Source of the DNA: Calditrichaceae bacterium
GTDB taxonomy: Bacteria; Calditrichota; Calditrichia; Calditrichales; Calditrichaceae
Length of the DNA stretch: 9,013 bases
NCBI GenBank assembly: GCA_030622395.1
Contig: JAUXGF010000079.1
Span: 1 to 9,013, forward strand
Direction: 5' to 3'
Each line of letters starts with the position of its first letter. Positions within the stretch are counted from its first letter, which is position 1. Shown here one piece after another: positions 1 through 4,882 of the stretch. Made by a program: the position numbers and the translations under genes. The notes beneath the pieces were generated by a model that saw only the letters and a list, made by a program, of their open reading frames with translations, was not told where the DNA came from and did not search any database.

Positions 1-12
1 ATGGAGTGTTGG
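1..12. repeat. Inverted partial copy of the TCCANNAY tandem repeat
   Basis: The first 12 bases (ATGGAGTGTTGG) are the exact reverse complement of bases 130-141 inside the tandem repeat that follows. This suggests that a second array in the opposite orientation runs into the window from the left. Only 12 bases are visible, so its extent is unknown. Confidence 0.5.
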
Positions 13-15
13 GCT

Positions 16-50
16 TAAAAGCGGAAATAGATCTGATTTTTACGCTTTTA
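16..50. repeat. 8-bp perfect inverted repeat (possible stem-loop)
   Basis: TAAAAGCG at 16-23 is mirrored by CGCTTTTA at 43-50 with a 19-base loop. It lies between the two oppositely oriented pieces of the tandem repeat, in a stretch with no gene. It could form a hairpin. No T-tract follows in a position that would make it a convincing terminator. Confidence 0.35.
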
Positions 51-112
51 CCTTTGGTTATGCGAGATCCAAACATGGTTTATATTTTTCCATTATATCA
101 ACCATTCATCAC

Positions 113-185
113 TCCAATACTCCATTACTCCAACACTCCATTACTCCATTACTCCAATCTTCCAACATTCCATTATTCCAATTAT
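113..185. repeat. Short tandem repeat, 8-bp period, consensus TCCANNAY
   Basis: Eight consecutive 8-base units starting with TCCA lie in strict register from 113 to 176 (for example TCCATTAC, TCCAACAC, TCCAATAC). A ninth, slightly longer unit runs to 185, and looser copies lie at about 95-112. The units differ mostly at positions 5, 6 and 8. The array begins about 10 bp beyond the stop codon of the glycosyltransferase gene. A plus-strand frame through it encodes only monotonous HYSN/TPLL-type peptide, so I treat it as non-coding. Slippage-prone microsatellite arrays like this are common between genes in FCB-group drafts (general recollection, not checked). Confidence 0.8.
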
Positions 186-194
186 TCCCCGCCT

Positions 195-1439
195 TTACAC
201 CAATATTTTCTTTCCCGGCGTGCTTTCGTACCATCGTTCAATTAAATAATATTTTTCAGCTTCGAAAACTCGGGCGATATTTTCTAAATATTCTTCAGCC
301 TCGCGGGTGTCTAAATTTTTTGTTCTGTTTACATAAGATAAAATCCTCGAATGATAAAACGGGATCAGCGCTTCAAGGATTTTATTACGATCAACTTTAT
401 TATTTTTGTAAGCAATGGCAAAATTAAATAAAATGCGCGCCCAAAGGCGGCTGTGATAATAAAATTGGTCTTTATTTTTTACATGACGATGTTTCTCAAT
501 TTCAGTATATTCAGGTAACGGAATAATTTTTTTCCAGAGCTTACCGTATTTATCAAAACCTGATAGAAAGTTTTTAAATAATGTATCTGTGTTCACATTA
601 ATAGCAGGCGGTTTTTCATCAACGCCTAAACCGAAGCCGTAAATACTGCTCGGACGGCTTTCGTTTGTGGTTTCCCATAAATATTCAAAATCAAGCATAA
701 AATCAAATAAAGTAGATACAACCTGAGTGAACATTTTACTCAAATCTGCTGCGGGGTCTTTTGCTTTATGAATTTTGGGAGTGCCTAAAAAAGCCTGACA
801 GATATTAAATTGGCGGGCAATAGCAATTGTAGTCATCCAGATATCAATGCCGAAATTAGCTATTTTATCATTCCATAATTTTTCAGATAAAAAAGCGCGC
901 GCCAATTTCCCGGAGAAACCAAAATCGCCTCCGATAGGCTGCCGGACGCGCAAGCCATAAAGCGTTCTAAGTAAGGGATAAGCAATGTGGTTTGTAATAG
1001 TCCCGTCATATTTATGACGTACATATATAGGGGTTACATAATCAAAACGACCCATCAGCGGTTCGCCTAAATAACGAATCCAACTGGGCGTTATGCTCTT
1101 TAAATCAGCGTCAACTACAATTATAGCTTTAGCGTTCAATTCAACCGCAGCTCTAAACAAATTATGAAAGTTGTTTCCTTTGCCCTTTACCTTCGGCGGG
1201 GTTGATATGTAGATTTTGGGTATTTTAGTAGGCGTATTCATAAAAGCTTTACGCGTGCCGTCGGGCGAGTTGTTATCTACATTAATAATAACAGCTTTTT
1301 TTCCGGGGAAATGTTCAATCAGACCGCGGCTGGCAACGTCTGTAGGATAAGCGATATTATCCGCTTCTTTATAAGACGGAATACCGACAATAATTTCAGT
1401 CGATTTAATATTATGAGGATTGTCAACTGTAATATCCAT
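195..1439 (-). CDS. GT-A fold glycosyltransferase, glucosylglycerate / glucosyl-3-phosphoglycerate synthase-like
   Basis: The 414-residue protein is a soluble GT-A glycosyltransferase with no signal peptide or membrane segment. Visible in order: the nucleotide-sugar-binding start IIVGIPSYKEADN (16-28), VDNNSPDGT (54-62), GKGNN (86-90), the metal-binding DxD as VVDADL (D110, D112), an acceptor-loop motif RQPIGGDFGFS (166-176), FGIDIWMTT (196-204) and a histidine in PKIHKAKDP (H224). In GT78/GT81 enzymes such a histidine completes the metal site. The QP(I/L)GG motif and the late histidine point to synthases of mannosylglycerate, glucosylglycerate or glucosyl-3-phosphoglycerate, which move sugar from an NDP-sugar to (phospho)glycerate to make compatible solutes or polysaccharide precursors. 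The exact donor and acceptor cannot be told. The start is supported by AAGGAG five bases before the ATG (1445-1450). No matching phosphatase or hydrolase gene is adjacent, unless the IMPase-like gene upstream serves. A generic GT2 enzyme remains possible. Confidence 0.85.
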   Translation of the reverse strand: MDITVDNPHNIKSTEIIVGIPSYKEADNIAYPTDVASRGLIEHFPGKKAVIINVDNNSPDGTRKAFMNTPTKIPKIYISTPPKVKGKGNNFHNLFRAAVELNAKAIIVVDADLKSITPSWIRYLGEPLMGRFDYVTPIYVRHKYDGTITNHIAYPLLRTLYGLRVRQPIGGDFGFSGKLARAFLSEKLWNDKIANFGIDIWMTTIAIARQFNICQAFLGTPKIHKAKDPAADLSKMFTQVVSTLFDFMLDFEYLWETTNESRPSSIYGFGLGVDEKPPAINVNTDTLFKNFLSGFDKYGKLWKKIIPLPEYTEIEKHRHVKNKDQFYYHSRLWARILFNFAIAYKNNKVDRNKILEALIPFYHSRILSYVNRTKNLDTREAEEYLENIARVFEAEKYYLIERWYESTPGKKILV

Positions 1440-1444
1440 TTTGT

Positions 1445-1450
1445 CTCCTT
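1445..1450 (-). promoter_or_regulatory. Ribosome binding site of the glycosyltransferase gene
   Basis: On the minus strand AAGGAG sits five bases before the ATG at 1439. This is a near-ideal Shine-Dalgarno that fixes the start codon. Confidence 0.8.
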
Positions 1451-1739
1451 ATTTATTTTTAATAGCGGCGAAATTTTCTGCTCTGCATAAACTCATTAAA
1501 AAAGGAATTTTCGCAAACAGGATACGGCTGATTTCATTAAAGTATTATAAATTTTTAGATTAATCATTAAGCCGGCAGGGCTTATTAAATTACAGTCGTT
1601 AATTTATTAAACTTTATATTACAATATTAAATATAATAGAAAATAGATAAAATGTCATTCATTATTTTATAAACTTATATTGTCCGGCGCTTTCAATGAA
1701 AGGGAAAAAATAATTGTCAATTATTTATTTTCATATAAA
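1451..1739. other. AT-rich intergenic spacer with two adjacent small palindromes
   Basis: No gene is credible here. Reading the minus strand towards the glycosyltransferase there is a perfect TATAAT (1544-1549), but the base run 17 bp upstream of it is a poor -35, so I do not call a promoter. Two perfect palindromes stand side by side: CTTTCA-a-TGAAAG (1690-1702) and AAATAATTG-t-CAATTATTT (1708-1726). They could be operator sites or chance in AT-rich DNA. Confidence 0.5.
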
Positions 1740-1832
1740 AGCCTATGGGCTTCCGCCCTCAACAAAGTATGCACAAATGTGTCCCGTACTTCGGGAAAAG
1801 TTTTTCCACGGGGACGGCTCTGCCGTAGCTTT
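1740..1832. repeat. Palindromic intergenic element, copy 1 (string of small hairpins)
   Basis: Three small perfect hairpins follow one another: GGGC-ttcc-GCCC (about 1747-1758), TCCCG-tactt-CGGGA (1782-1796) and ACGGC-tct-GCCGT (1814-1826). The part from about 1789 to 1828 (TTCGGGAAAAGTTTTTCC, then CGGGGACGGCTCTGCCGT) is similar to 8921-8956 at the other end of the window, so it is a dispersed repeat. Short open frames cross it on both strands, but they show no protein-like features and run through every hairpin, so I regard them as non-coding. Confidence 0.65.
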
Positions 1833-1849
1833 TTCTTACCCATCCCTAA

Positions 1850-1875
1850 CCCTTCCCTAATACAACAGGGAAGGG
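1850..1875. repeat. Strong hairpin, 9-bp perfect stem
   Basis: CCCTTCCCT (1850-1858) and AGGGAAGGG (1867-1875) are perfect reverse complements around the 8-base loop AATACAAC. It lies directly after the palindromic element and before the CCCCCTAAAT unit, and looks like one module of a composite intergenic repeat. On the minus strand it lies downstream of prs and could help end transcription, but no U-tract follows directly. Confidence 0.6.
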
Positions 1876-1892
1876 AAAAGACTTGATCCAAA

Positions 1893-1937
1893 AGTCCCCC
1901 TCTATTTCTTAAAAGAGAGGAGGATTTAGGGGGTGAG
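1893..1937 (-). terminator. Possible terminator / repeat module downstream of prs
   Basis: On the minus strand, starting about 15 bases after the prs stop codon, the DNA reads CACCCCCTAAATCC, a pyrimidine-rich stretch, then AGAGGGGGACTTTT. CCCCC pairs with GGGGG and CCTCT pairs with AGAGG in alternative registers, and the sequence ends in a short T run. It may act as a weak intrinsic terminator. The same CCCCCTAAATCC type of sequence occurs as dispersed non-coding repeats in many bacterial drafts (recollection), so the terminator role is an inference. Confidence 0.35.
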
Positions 1938-1952
1938 TTAAAATTTTTCAAC

Positions 1953-3002
1953 CTACTTTAAAAGCTCCGACACCGATTTTTTAGCGTTAATATGATAAAT
2001 CACCCTGGCAAATAACGGCGCTATTGAAACTTCATCATACCATGGATTTTTTTGAATAAAATCTTCGCCATGTATTACCGAATCCGTGCTGATAACTTTA
2101 GTAATTGTACCGTCTTCATAAGCCTTGGCTAAAAGTTCTTTGGCGTTCCCATTAAAGAAAGGCAGGCTGATAGCGACATAAATATTATTTGCGCCGTTAT
2201 CCTTCAGCAGTTTAGCGGCGTTAATAATTGTCCCTCCCGTGCTGATCATATCGTCGGGAATAAATACGTCTTTACCGGACACATCGCCAACCAGGCGCAT
2301 ACTTTCTATAACTCCCACGCGTGAATAATCCCGGGCTTTATCGACAATAGCCAGATCTGTGCGCATAGCTTTTGAATAAAAGCGGGCTTTTTCGGCGCCG
2401 CCGACATCAGGCGCGGTAACAATCAAATTATCGGTAGGGTAATGTTCTTTGAAATGATCAATAATCGTTTGTGAAGCGTGCAGGTCTTCTAATTTTGCAT
2501 AACTGAAAAAGCCCATGATGGCTTCGGCATGTATATCAAGCGTTATGACACGGTTGGCGCCGGAGACTTCAAGAAAGCGGGCAACCTGCCGGGCGGTAAT
2601 GCCCTCGCGGGTTTTTTTACGTTCCTGCCGCGAATACGGATATTGAGGGATAACTACGGTGATCGAATCGGCGTCCGATTGAAAAGCGGCGTTAATCGCC
2701 GTTAATAACGCCATCAAATTATCGTTAATGGAATTGTCAGAAAGTGGATCGTCCATGCACTGCACAATGTAATGATCATCGCCGCGAATATTTTCCTTTA
2801 TGATTGTTTTTATTTCACCGTTAGCAAAAACGATCTCTTCTGTTTCGGTTATCCTTAAAGGAATATTATCATTATGATCTTTAATGATTTTGTTTAGAGA
2901 TTTGATAATACGTTGGGCTAATTCTTTGCCTGAATTACAGCCCATAATGCTCAATACCCCGCGTTCCCCTTTTTTCTTTGAGCTGGCGTTAGAGGGTGTC
3001 AC
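1953..3002 (-). CDS. prs: Ribose-phosphate diphosphokinase (PRPP synthetase)
   Basis: The enzyme makes phosphoribosyl pyrophosphate from ribose 5-phosphate and ATP, feeding purine, pyrimidine, His, Trp and NAD synthesis in the cytoplasm. The frame opens at 3098, but I choose GTG at 3002. It has AAGGAG six bases upstream (3009-3014) and lies 13 bp after the stop of the upstream gene, whereas the longer frame would overlap that gene by 83 bp. The product has 349 residues. Visible motifs: SGKELAQRI (24-32), FANGEI (59-64; the family's FxDGE with Asn for Asp), YPYSRQER (121-128), DIHAE (156-160), and the PRPP loop DDMISTGGT (250-258). It is about 35 residues longer than the usual 315: an N-terminal tail of about 15 (SNASSKKKGERG) plus extra residues inside. 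After SRQERKK it lacks the usual long flexible-loop spelling before ITAR, so regulation by ADP or phosphate may differ. An internal ATG (residue 20) is a less likely start. Confidence 0.93.
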   Translation of the reverse strand: MTPSNASSKKKGERGVLSIMGCNSGKELAQRIIKSLNKIIKDHNDNIPLRITETEEIVFANGEIKTIIKENIRGDDHYIVQCMDDPLSDNSINDNLMALLTAINAAFQSDADSITVVIPQYPYSRQERKKTREGITARQVARFLEVSGANRVITLDIHAEAIMGFFSYAKLEDLHASQTIIDHFKEHYPTDNLIVTAPDVGGAEKARFYSKAMRTDLAIVDKARDYSRVGVIESMRLVGDVSGKDVFIPDDMISTGGTIINAAKLLKDNGANNIYVAISLPFFNGNAKELLAKAYEDGTITKVISTDSVIHGEDFIQKNPWYDEVSIAPLFARVIYHINAKKSVSELLK

Positions 3003-3008
3003 TTTTTT

Positions 3009-3014
3009 CTCCTT
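3009..3014 (-). promoter_or_regulatory. Ribosome binding site that fixes the GTG start of prs
   Basis: Minus-strand AAGGAG lies six bases before GTG at 3002 and just before it, the stop of the upstream IMPase gene (3016-3018). The site lies in the 13-bp gap between the genes, which suggests translational coupling. Confidence 0.8.
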
Positions 3015-3015
3015 A

Positions 3016-3813
3016 TTATGAATATACAGGTTTATAAAACGGAAAATGATTTTGAATGTGTCTGCACAATTCGCTGTGAATTTTTCCGTTAGACGCAATC
3101 AAATAATTATTATTTAAAAAATACGGCTTATTCCAGAAATCGCTGATAGAACCCCCGGCTTCGGTGATAATTACCGCGCCCGCCGCAATGTCCCAGGGTT
3201 TTAATCCTATTTCCCAGAATCCGTCAAATCGTCCCGTCGCCAGGTAAGCCAAGTCGATAGCTGCAGATCCCATTCTTCTTATGCCGATGGATTTGTTAAA
3301 CAAACTTTCGAATACCTGCAGATAGTCGTGTAAATAATTTTTAGTTTTAAAAGGAAAGCCGGTGGCAAGGAAGCTCTGTTCGAGGTTTTGCGCGGCGCTT
3401 ACATGGATAAGCTGATCGTTTAAAAAGGCGCCTTTACCTTTTTCAGCCCAAAACAGCTCGTCTCGCAAAGGGTCGTAAATAACTCCTGCAATAAGTTCGT
3501 CCTTATACTGCAAAGCAATGGATACGGCAAAAACCGGGATACCTGTAATATAATTTTTCGTTCCGTCCAGCGGATCGATAATCCAGCGGTAAGGATTGTC
3601 TTGTCCGGCTTGCCCGCTTTCCTCGGCTAAAATGGAATGATCCGGGAATTTTTCGCTGATAATAGAGATAATAGTTTTTTCCGAAGCTTCATCTACAAAA
3701 CTTAAAAAATCATTTTTTGATTTTTCACGGATTGCTTCTTTGGGAATTTCCCCATAGTGTTCCGTCAGAATTTCACCTGCGGCGCGGGCGGCTTTTTTAG
3801 CGGTTTCGATCAT
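3016..3813 (-). CDS. Inositol monophosphatase family protein (SuhB-like)
   Basis: The 265-residue protein is a Mg2+-dependent, typically lithium-sensitive phosphatase of the IMPase fold, cytoplasmic, and of usual length. Metal-site motifs are complete: ILAEESG (E64, E65), WIIDPLDGTKNY (D80, D83, with G84-T85 binding phosphate) and the C-terminal WDIAAGAVIITEAGG (W207, D208). The substrate cannot be told from sequence. Members hydrolyse myo-inositol phosphate, histidinol phosphate, fructose 1,6-bisphosphate, or sugar-phosphate products of GT81-type synthases. The last is tempting given the glycosyltransferase two genes downstream. It starts at ATG 3813 with no clear Shine-Dalgarno, behind a good promoter-like sequence (3849-3877). 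It forms an operon with prs (13-bp gap). A second, distantly related member of the superfamily lies at 5688-6638, on the other side of the AT-rich island. Confidence 0.92.
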   Translation of the reverse strand: MIETAKKAARAAGEILTEHYGEIPKEAIREKSKNDFLSFVDEASEKTIISIISEKFPDHSILAEESGQAGQDNPYRWIIDPLDGTKNYITGIPVFAVSIALQYKDELIAGVIYDPLRDELFWAEKGKGAFLNDQLIHVSAAQNLEQSFLATGFPFKTKNYLHDYLQVFESLFNKSIGIRRMGSAAIDLAYLATGRFDGFWEIGLKPWDIAAGAVIITEAGGSISDFWNKPYFLNNNYLIASNGKIHSELCRHIQNHFPFYKPVYS

Positions 3814-3848
3814 AAGTTGAATCGTTTTTGTATTTAATTTTTTTGTTT

Positions 3849-3877
3849 ATATTAACGCTTTTACTAATACATTTCAA
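3849..3877 (-). promoter_or_regulatory. Sigma70-like promoter for the IMPase-prs operon
   Basis: On the minus strand TTGAAA (3877-3872; 5 of 6 to TTGACA) is followed after exactly 17 bases by TAATAT (3854-3849; 4 of 6 to TATAAT). Initiation would fall near 3842, leaving a leader of about 28 bases before ATG 3813. The -35 lies inside a palindrome (next entry). Confidence 0.45.
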
Positions 3878-3886
3878 TGTTGAAAT
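3871..3886. promoter_or_regulatory. 16-bp palindrome overlapping the -35 box (possible operator)
   Basis: ATTTCAA-tg-TTGAAAT is a perfect inverted repeat with 7-base arms and a 2-base centre. One arm contains the TTGAAA -35 hexamer of the proposed promoter. A dimeric repressor binding here would block polymerase. No regulator gene is in the window, so the operator role is an inference. Confidence 0.35.
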
Positions 3887-4052
3887 TAAAATGATAAGAT
3901 TAATACTATAACGCAGCTTTTATTCTCATAAATACTGTTAGGAATAATCACTTCAATATCTGTTTTGGATTAAATGGTTAACAGCGCCAAAAACTTGAGT
4001 TGTAGTATTAGCCGAAGATGTTTGATAATTTCTAATAATAAAAAGGAATGAT
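3887..4052. other. Intergenic spacer without recognisable gene
   Basis: This AT-rich stretch lies between the attC-like palindrome and the IMPase operon promoter. Both strands are broken by stops, and I see no tRNA, no convincing small ORF and no strong hairpin. Confidence 0.5.
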
Positions 4053-4176
4053 GCATAACACGCATAACCGGATGCAAACAAAGCGTGCAGTAACATTTAC
4101 TTGCTAATTCATATGCTCGGATTTAAACATTAACAAAAAGCCGAGACGCGTTTGGGGTCAGTTGCAGCAGTTAGGC
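4053..4176 (-). other. Candidate attC-like recombination site (integron cassette type)
   Basis: Read on the minus strand this begins with GCCTAAC (4176-4170; matches R'' consensus RYYYAAC), followed by TGCTGCAACTGAC, only 9 bp after the stop codon of the lipoprotein gene. It ends with TTTGCATCCGGTTATGC (to 4062), or nine bases further at a second GTTATGC (4053). GTTATGC differs from R' GTTRRRY at one base. The two ends pair imperfectly: TTGCA with TGCAA, and GTTA with TAAC, with an unpaired base between, as in attC. Inside, CGCG-type arms (about 4080-4086 with 4146-4153) and CTCGG (4116-4120) / CCGAG (4141-4145) continue the fold. The length of 115-124 bp is within the range known for attC. 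No integrase gene is in the window. A chance palindrome cannot be excluded. Confidence 0.45.
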
Positions 4177-4185
4177 TTTATAATT

Positions 4186-4797
4186 TTAACGGTCAACAAT
4201 TCGAGTTCCATTTGGAATAACAAATAAAGATGAATCAAGATTAAATGCAAAATTACCATATTTAAGTTCTTTACTTTCGGAATCTTTATTACTTAAACTT
4301 ATAGGAATCCCTTTCTCTTTCCAAATAGTTATTACTATATTTTTTATATTTAGAACGTAACAATCTTTACCATCAACGATGGTCTCTCCGATTACCTTTG
4401 AATCAGAGTAATTAAAGTGCCACTTTTTTGCCCTATTATAATTTGTCTCGTTCCAATTACCTCTCACTCGATATCGAATGGCTAACTTTTCATCAGGGTA
4501 GTAATCAAAGTCGTATTCACCATTAACATTAGAAAAATGGATAAATTGTTTTCCATTCTTCAAATACTCTGAACGAAACGTATAAATACTTTTCCCGGTC
4601 TTTTCGAAAAGAAAGTACATTCTCTTAACAACTTTATCCTTAATAATGTAGTCCTGGGCATACGAATCGAGAGAGTGGGCCTTTGATTCGAGTTCTTTAA
4701 TTATTTCTTGGTCGTTAAAAACCTTATTCTCTTCTTTATCCGAGCACCCGAAAAAAGTGACAAAAAAGAAACTCGTTAGAATAATTAATTTTAACAT
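4186..4797 (-). CDS. Putative lipoprotein, LolA/LppX-like fold, cassette-borne
   Basis: The 203-residue protein starts with a lipoprotein signal: a short MLK start, hydrophobic residues 4-16, then FFGC with Cys18 as the probable lipidation site and Ser after it. The lipobox is loose (FFG-C rather than LAG-C). The mature part contains alternating beta-strand stretches: KRMYFLFEKTGKSIYTFRSEYL, a YYPDEKLAIRYR segment, then VDGKDCYVLNIK, WKEKGIPISLS and FVIPNGTRIVD. This spacing (a G.xCYVL strand, a W-x-x-x-G-x-P-I strand, and a closing F-x-x-P-x-G) resembles LolA/LppX-like outer-membrane lipoprotein carriers or sensors, but I recognise no specific family. There is no Shine-Dalgarno before ATG 4797. 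AATTACTAAT precedes it directly, as in the next gene upstream. Codon use is visibly more AT-rich than in the flanking phosphatase and prs genes. Position between attC-like signals suggests horizontally acquired cargo. Function unknown. Confidence 0.8.
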   Translation of the reverse strand: MLKLIILTSFFFVTFFGCSDKEENKVFNDQEIIKELESKAHSLDSYAQDYIIKDKVVKRMYFLFEKTGKSIYTFRSEYLKNGKQFIHFSNVNGEYDFDYYPDEKLAIRYRVRGNWNETNYNRAKKWHFNYSDSKVIGETIVDGKDCYVLNIKNIVITIWKEKGIPISLSNKDSESKELKYGNFAFNLDSSLFVIPNGTRIVDR

Positions 4798-4798
4798 A

Positions 4799-4808
4799 AT
4801 TAGTAATT
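4799..4808 (-). promoter_or_regulatory. Shared 10-base leader AATTACTAAT before the lipoprotein start
   Basis: On the minus strand AATTACTAAT lies one base before ATG 4797. The identical 10-mer sits at the start codon of the neighbouring nuclease-like gene (5628-5637). Neither gene has a Shine-Dalgarno. It may be an A/T-rich initiation signal or a remnant of common cassette leader sequence. Confidence 0.45.
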
Positions 4809-4829
4809 TATCAAAAAAACTTTATTAAA

Positions 4830-4874
4830 GCCTAACGGACAGTACTCGTTCCCTTGCAGCACATTTTTAGGAAC
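4830..4874 (-). other. Candidate degenerate attC-like site between the two cassette genes
   Basis: The minus strand reads GTTCCTAAAAATGTGCTGCAAG, then GGAACGAGTACTGTCC, ending in GTTAGGC (4836-4830; a perfect match to GTTRRRY). CCTAA pairs with TTAGG at the ends. TGCTGCAA is identical to the box next to GCCTAAC in the other site (4162-4169). R'' itself is poor (TCCTAAA), and the site would be only about 45 bp, shorter than the known attC range. A competing stem GTTCC/GGAAC (4870-4874 with 4848-4852) is also possible. It begins 8 bp after the stop of the nuclease-like gene. Confidence 0.3.
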
Positions 4875-4882
4875 AAACCAAG

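Larger units (their letters stand above)
4170..4836. repeat. 11-bp perfect inverted repeat bracketing the lipoprotein gene
   Basis: GTTAGGCTTTA at 4170-4180 and its reverse complement TAAAGCCTAAC at 4826-4836 enclose the gene at 4186-4797. The left copy starts 6 bases from the stop codon and the right copy ends about 30 bases before the start codon. Both contain the integron core heptamer GTTAGGC. No target-site duplication is seen outside the repeats, which argues against a transposon. Confidence 0.75.

Noticed and set aside
57..63. Another GTTATGC near the left end
   Set aside because: No ORF boundary, no partner RYYYAAC and no attC-like fold. Short core-like words are expected many times by chance.
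6..245. Plus-strand open frame through the tandem repeat
   Set aside because: Its product is a low-complexity readout of the 8-bp repeat, overlaps the end of the glycosyltransferase gene, and has no ribosome binding site.
1680..1951. Small open frames on both strands across the palindromic repeats
   Set aside because: They run through several perfect hairpins, overlap each other on opposite strands and show no domain. A readout of repeat DNA is the simpler explanation.
3003..3098. Longer N-terminus for PRPP synthetase (start at 3098)
   Set aside because: It would overlap the end of the IMPase gene by 83 bp and has no family-like sequence. GTG 3002 has an ideal Shine-Dalgarno and correct spacing.
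3972..3990. Minus-strand GGCGCTGTTAACC as a further attC end
   Set aside because: GTTAACC does not fit GTTRRRY, and no matching left half or cassette ORF lies next to it.
4170..4836. Transposon or MITE flanked by 11-bp terminal inverted repeats
   Set aside because: No target-site duplication and no transposase. The repeats carry the integron core heptamer and sit where cassette boundaries are expected.
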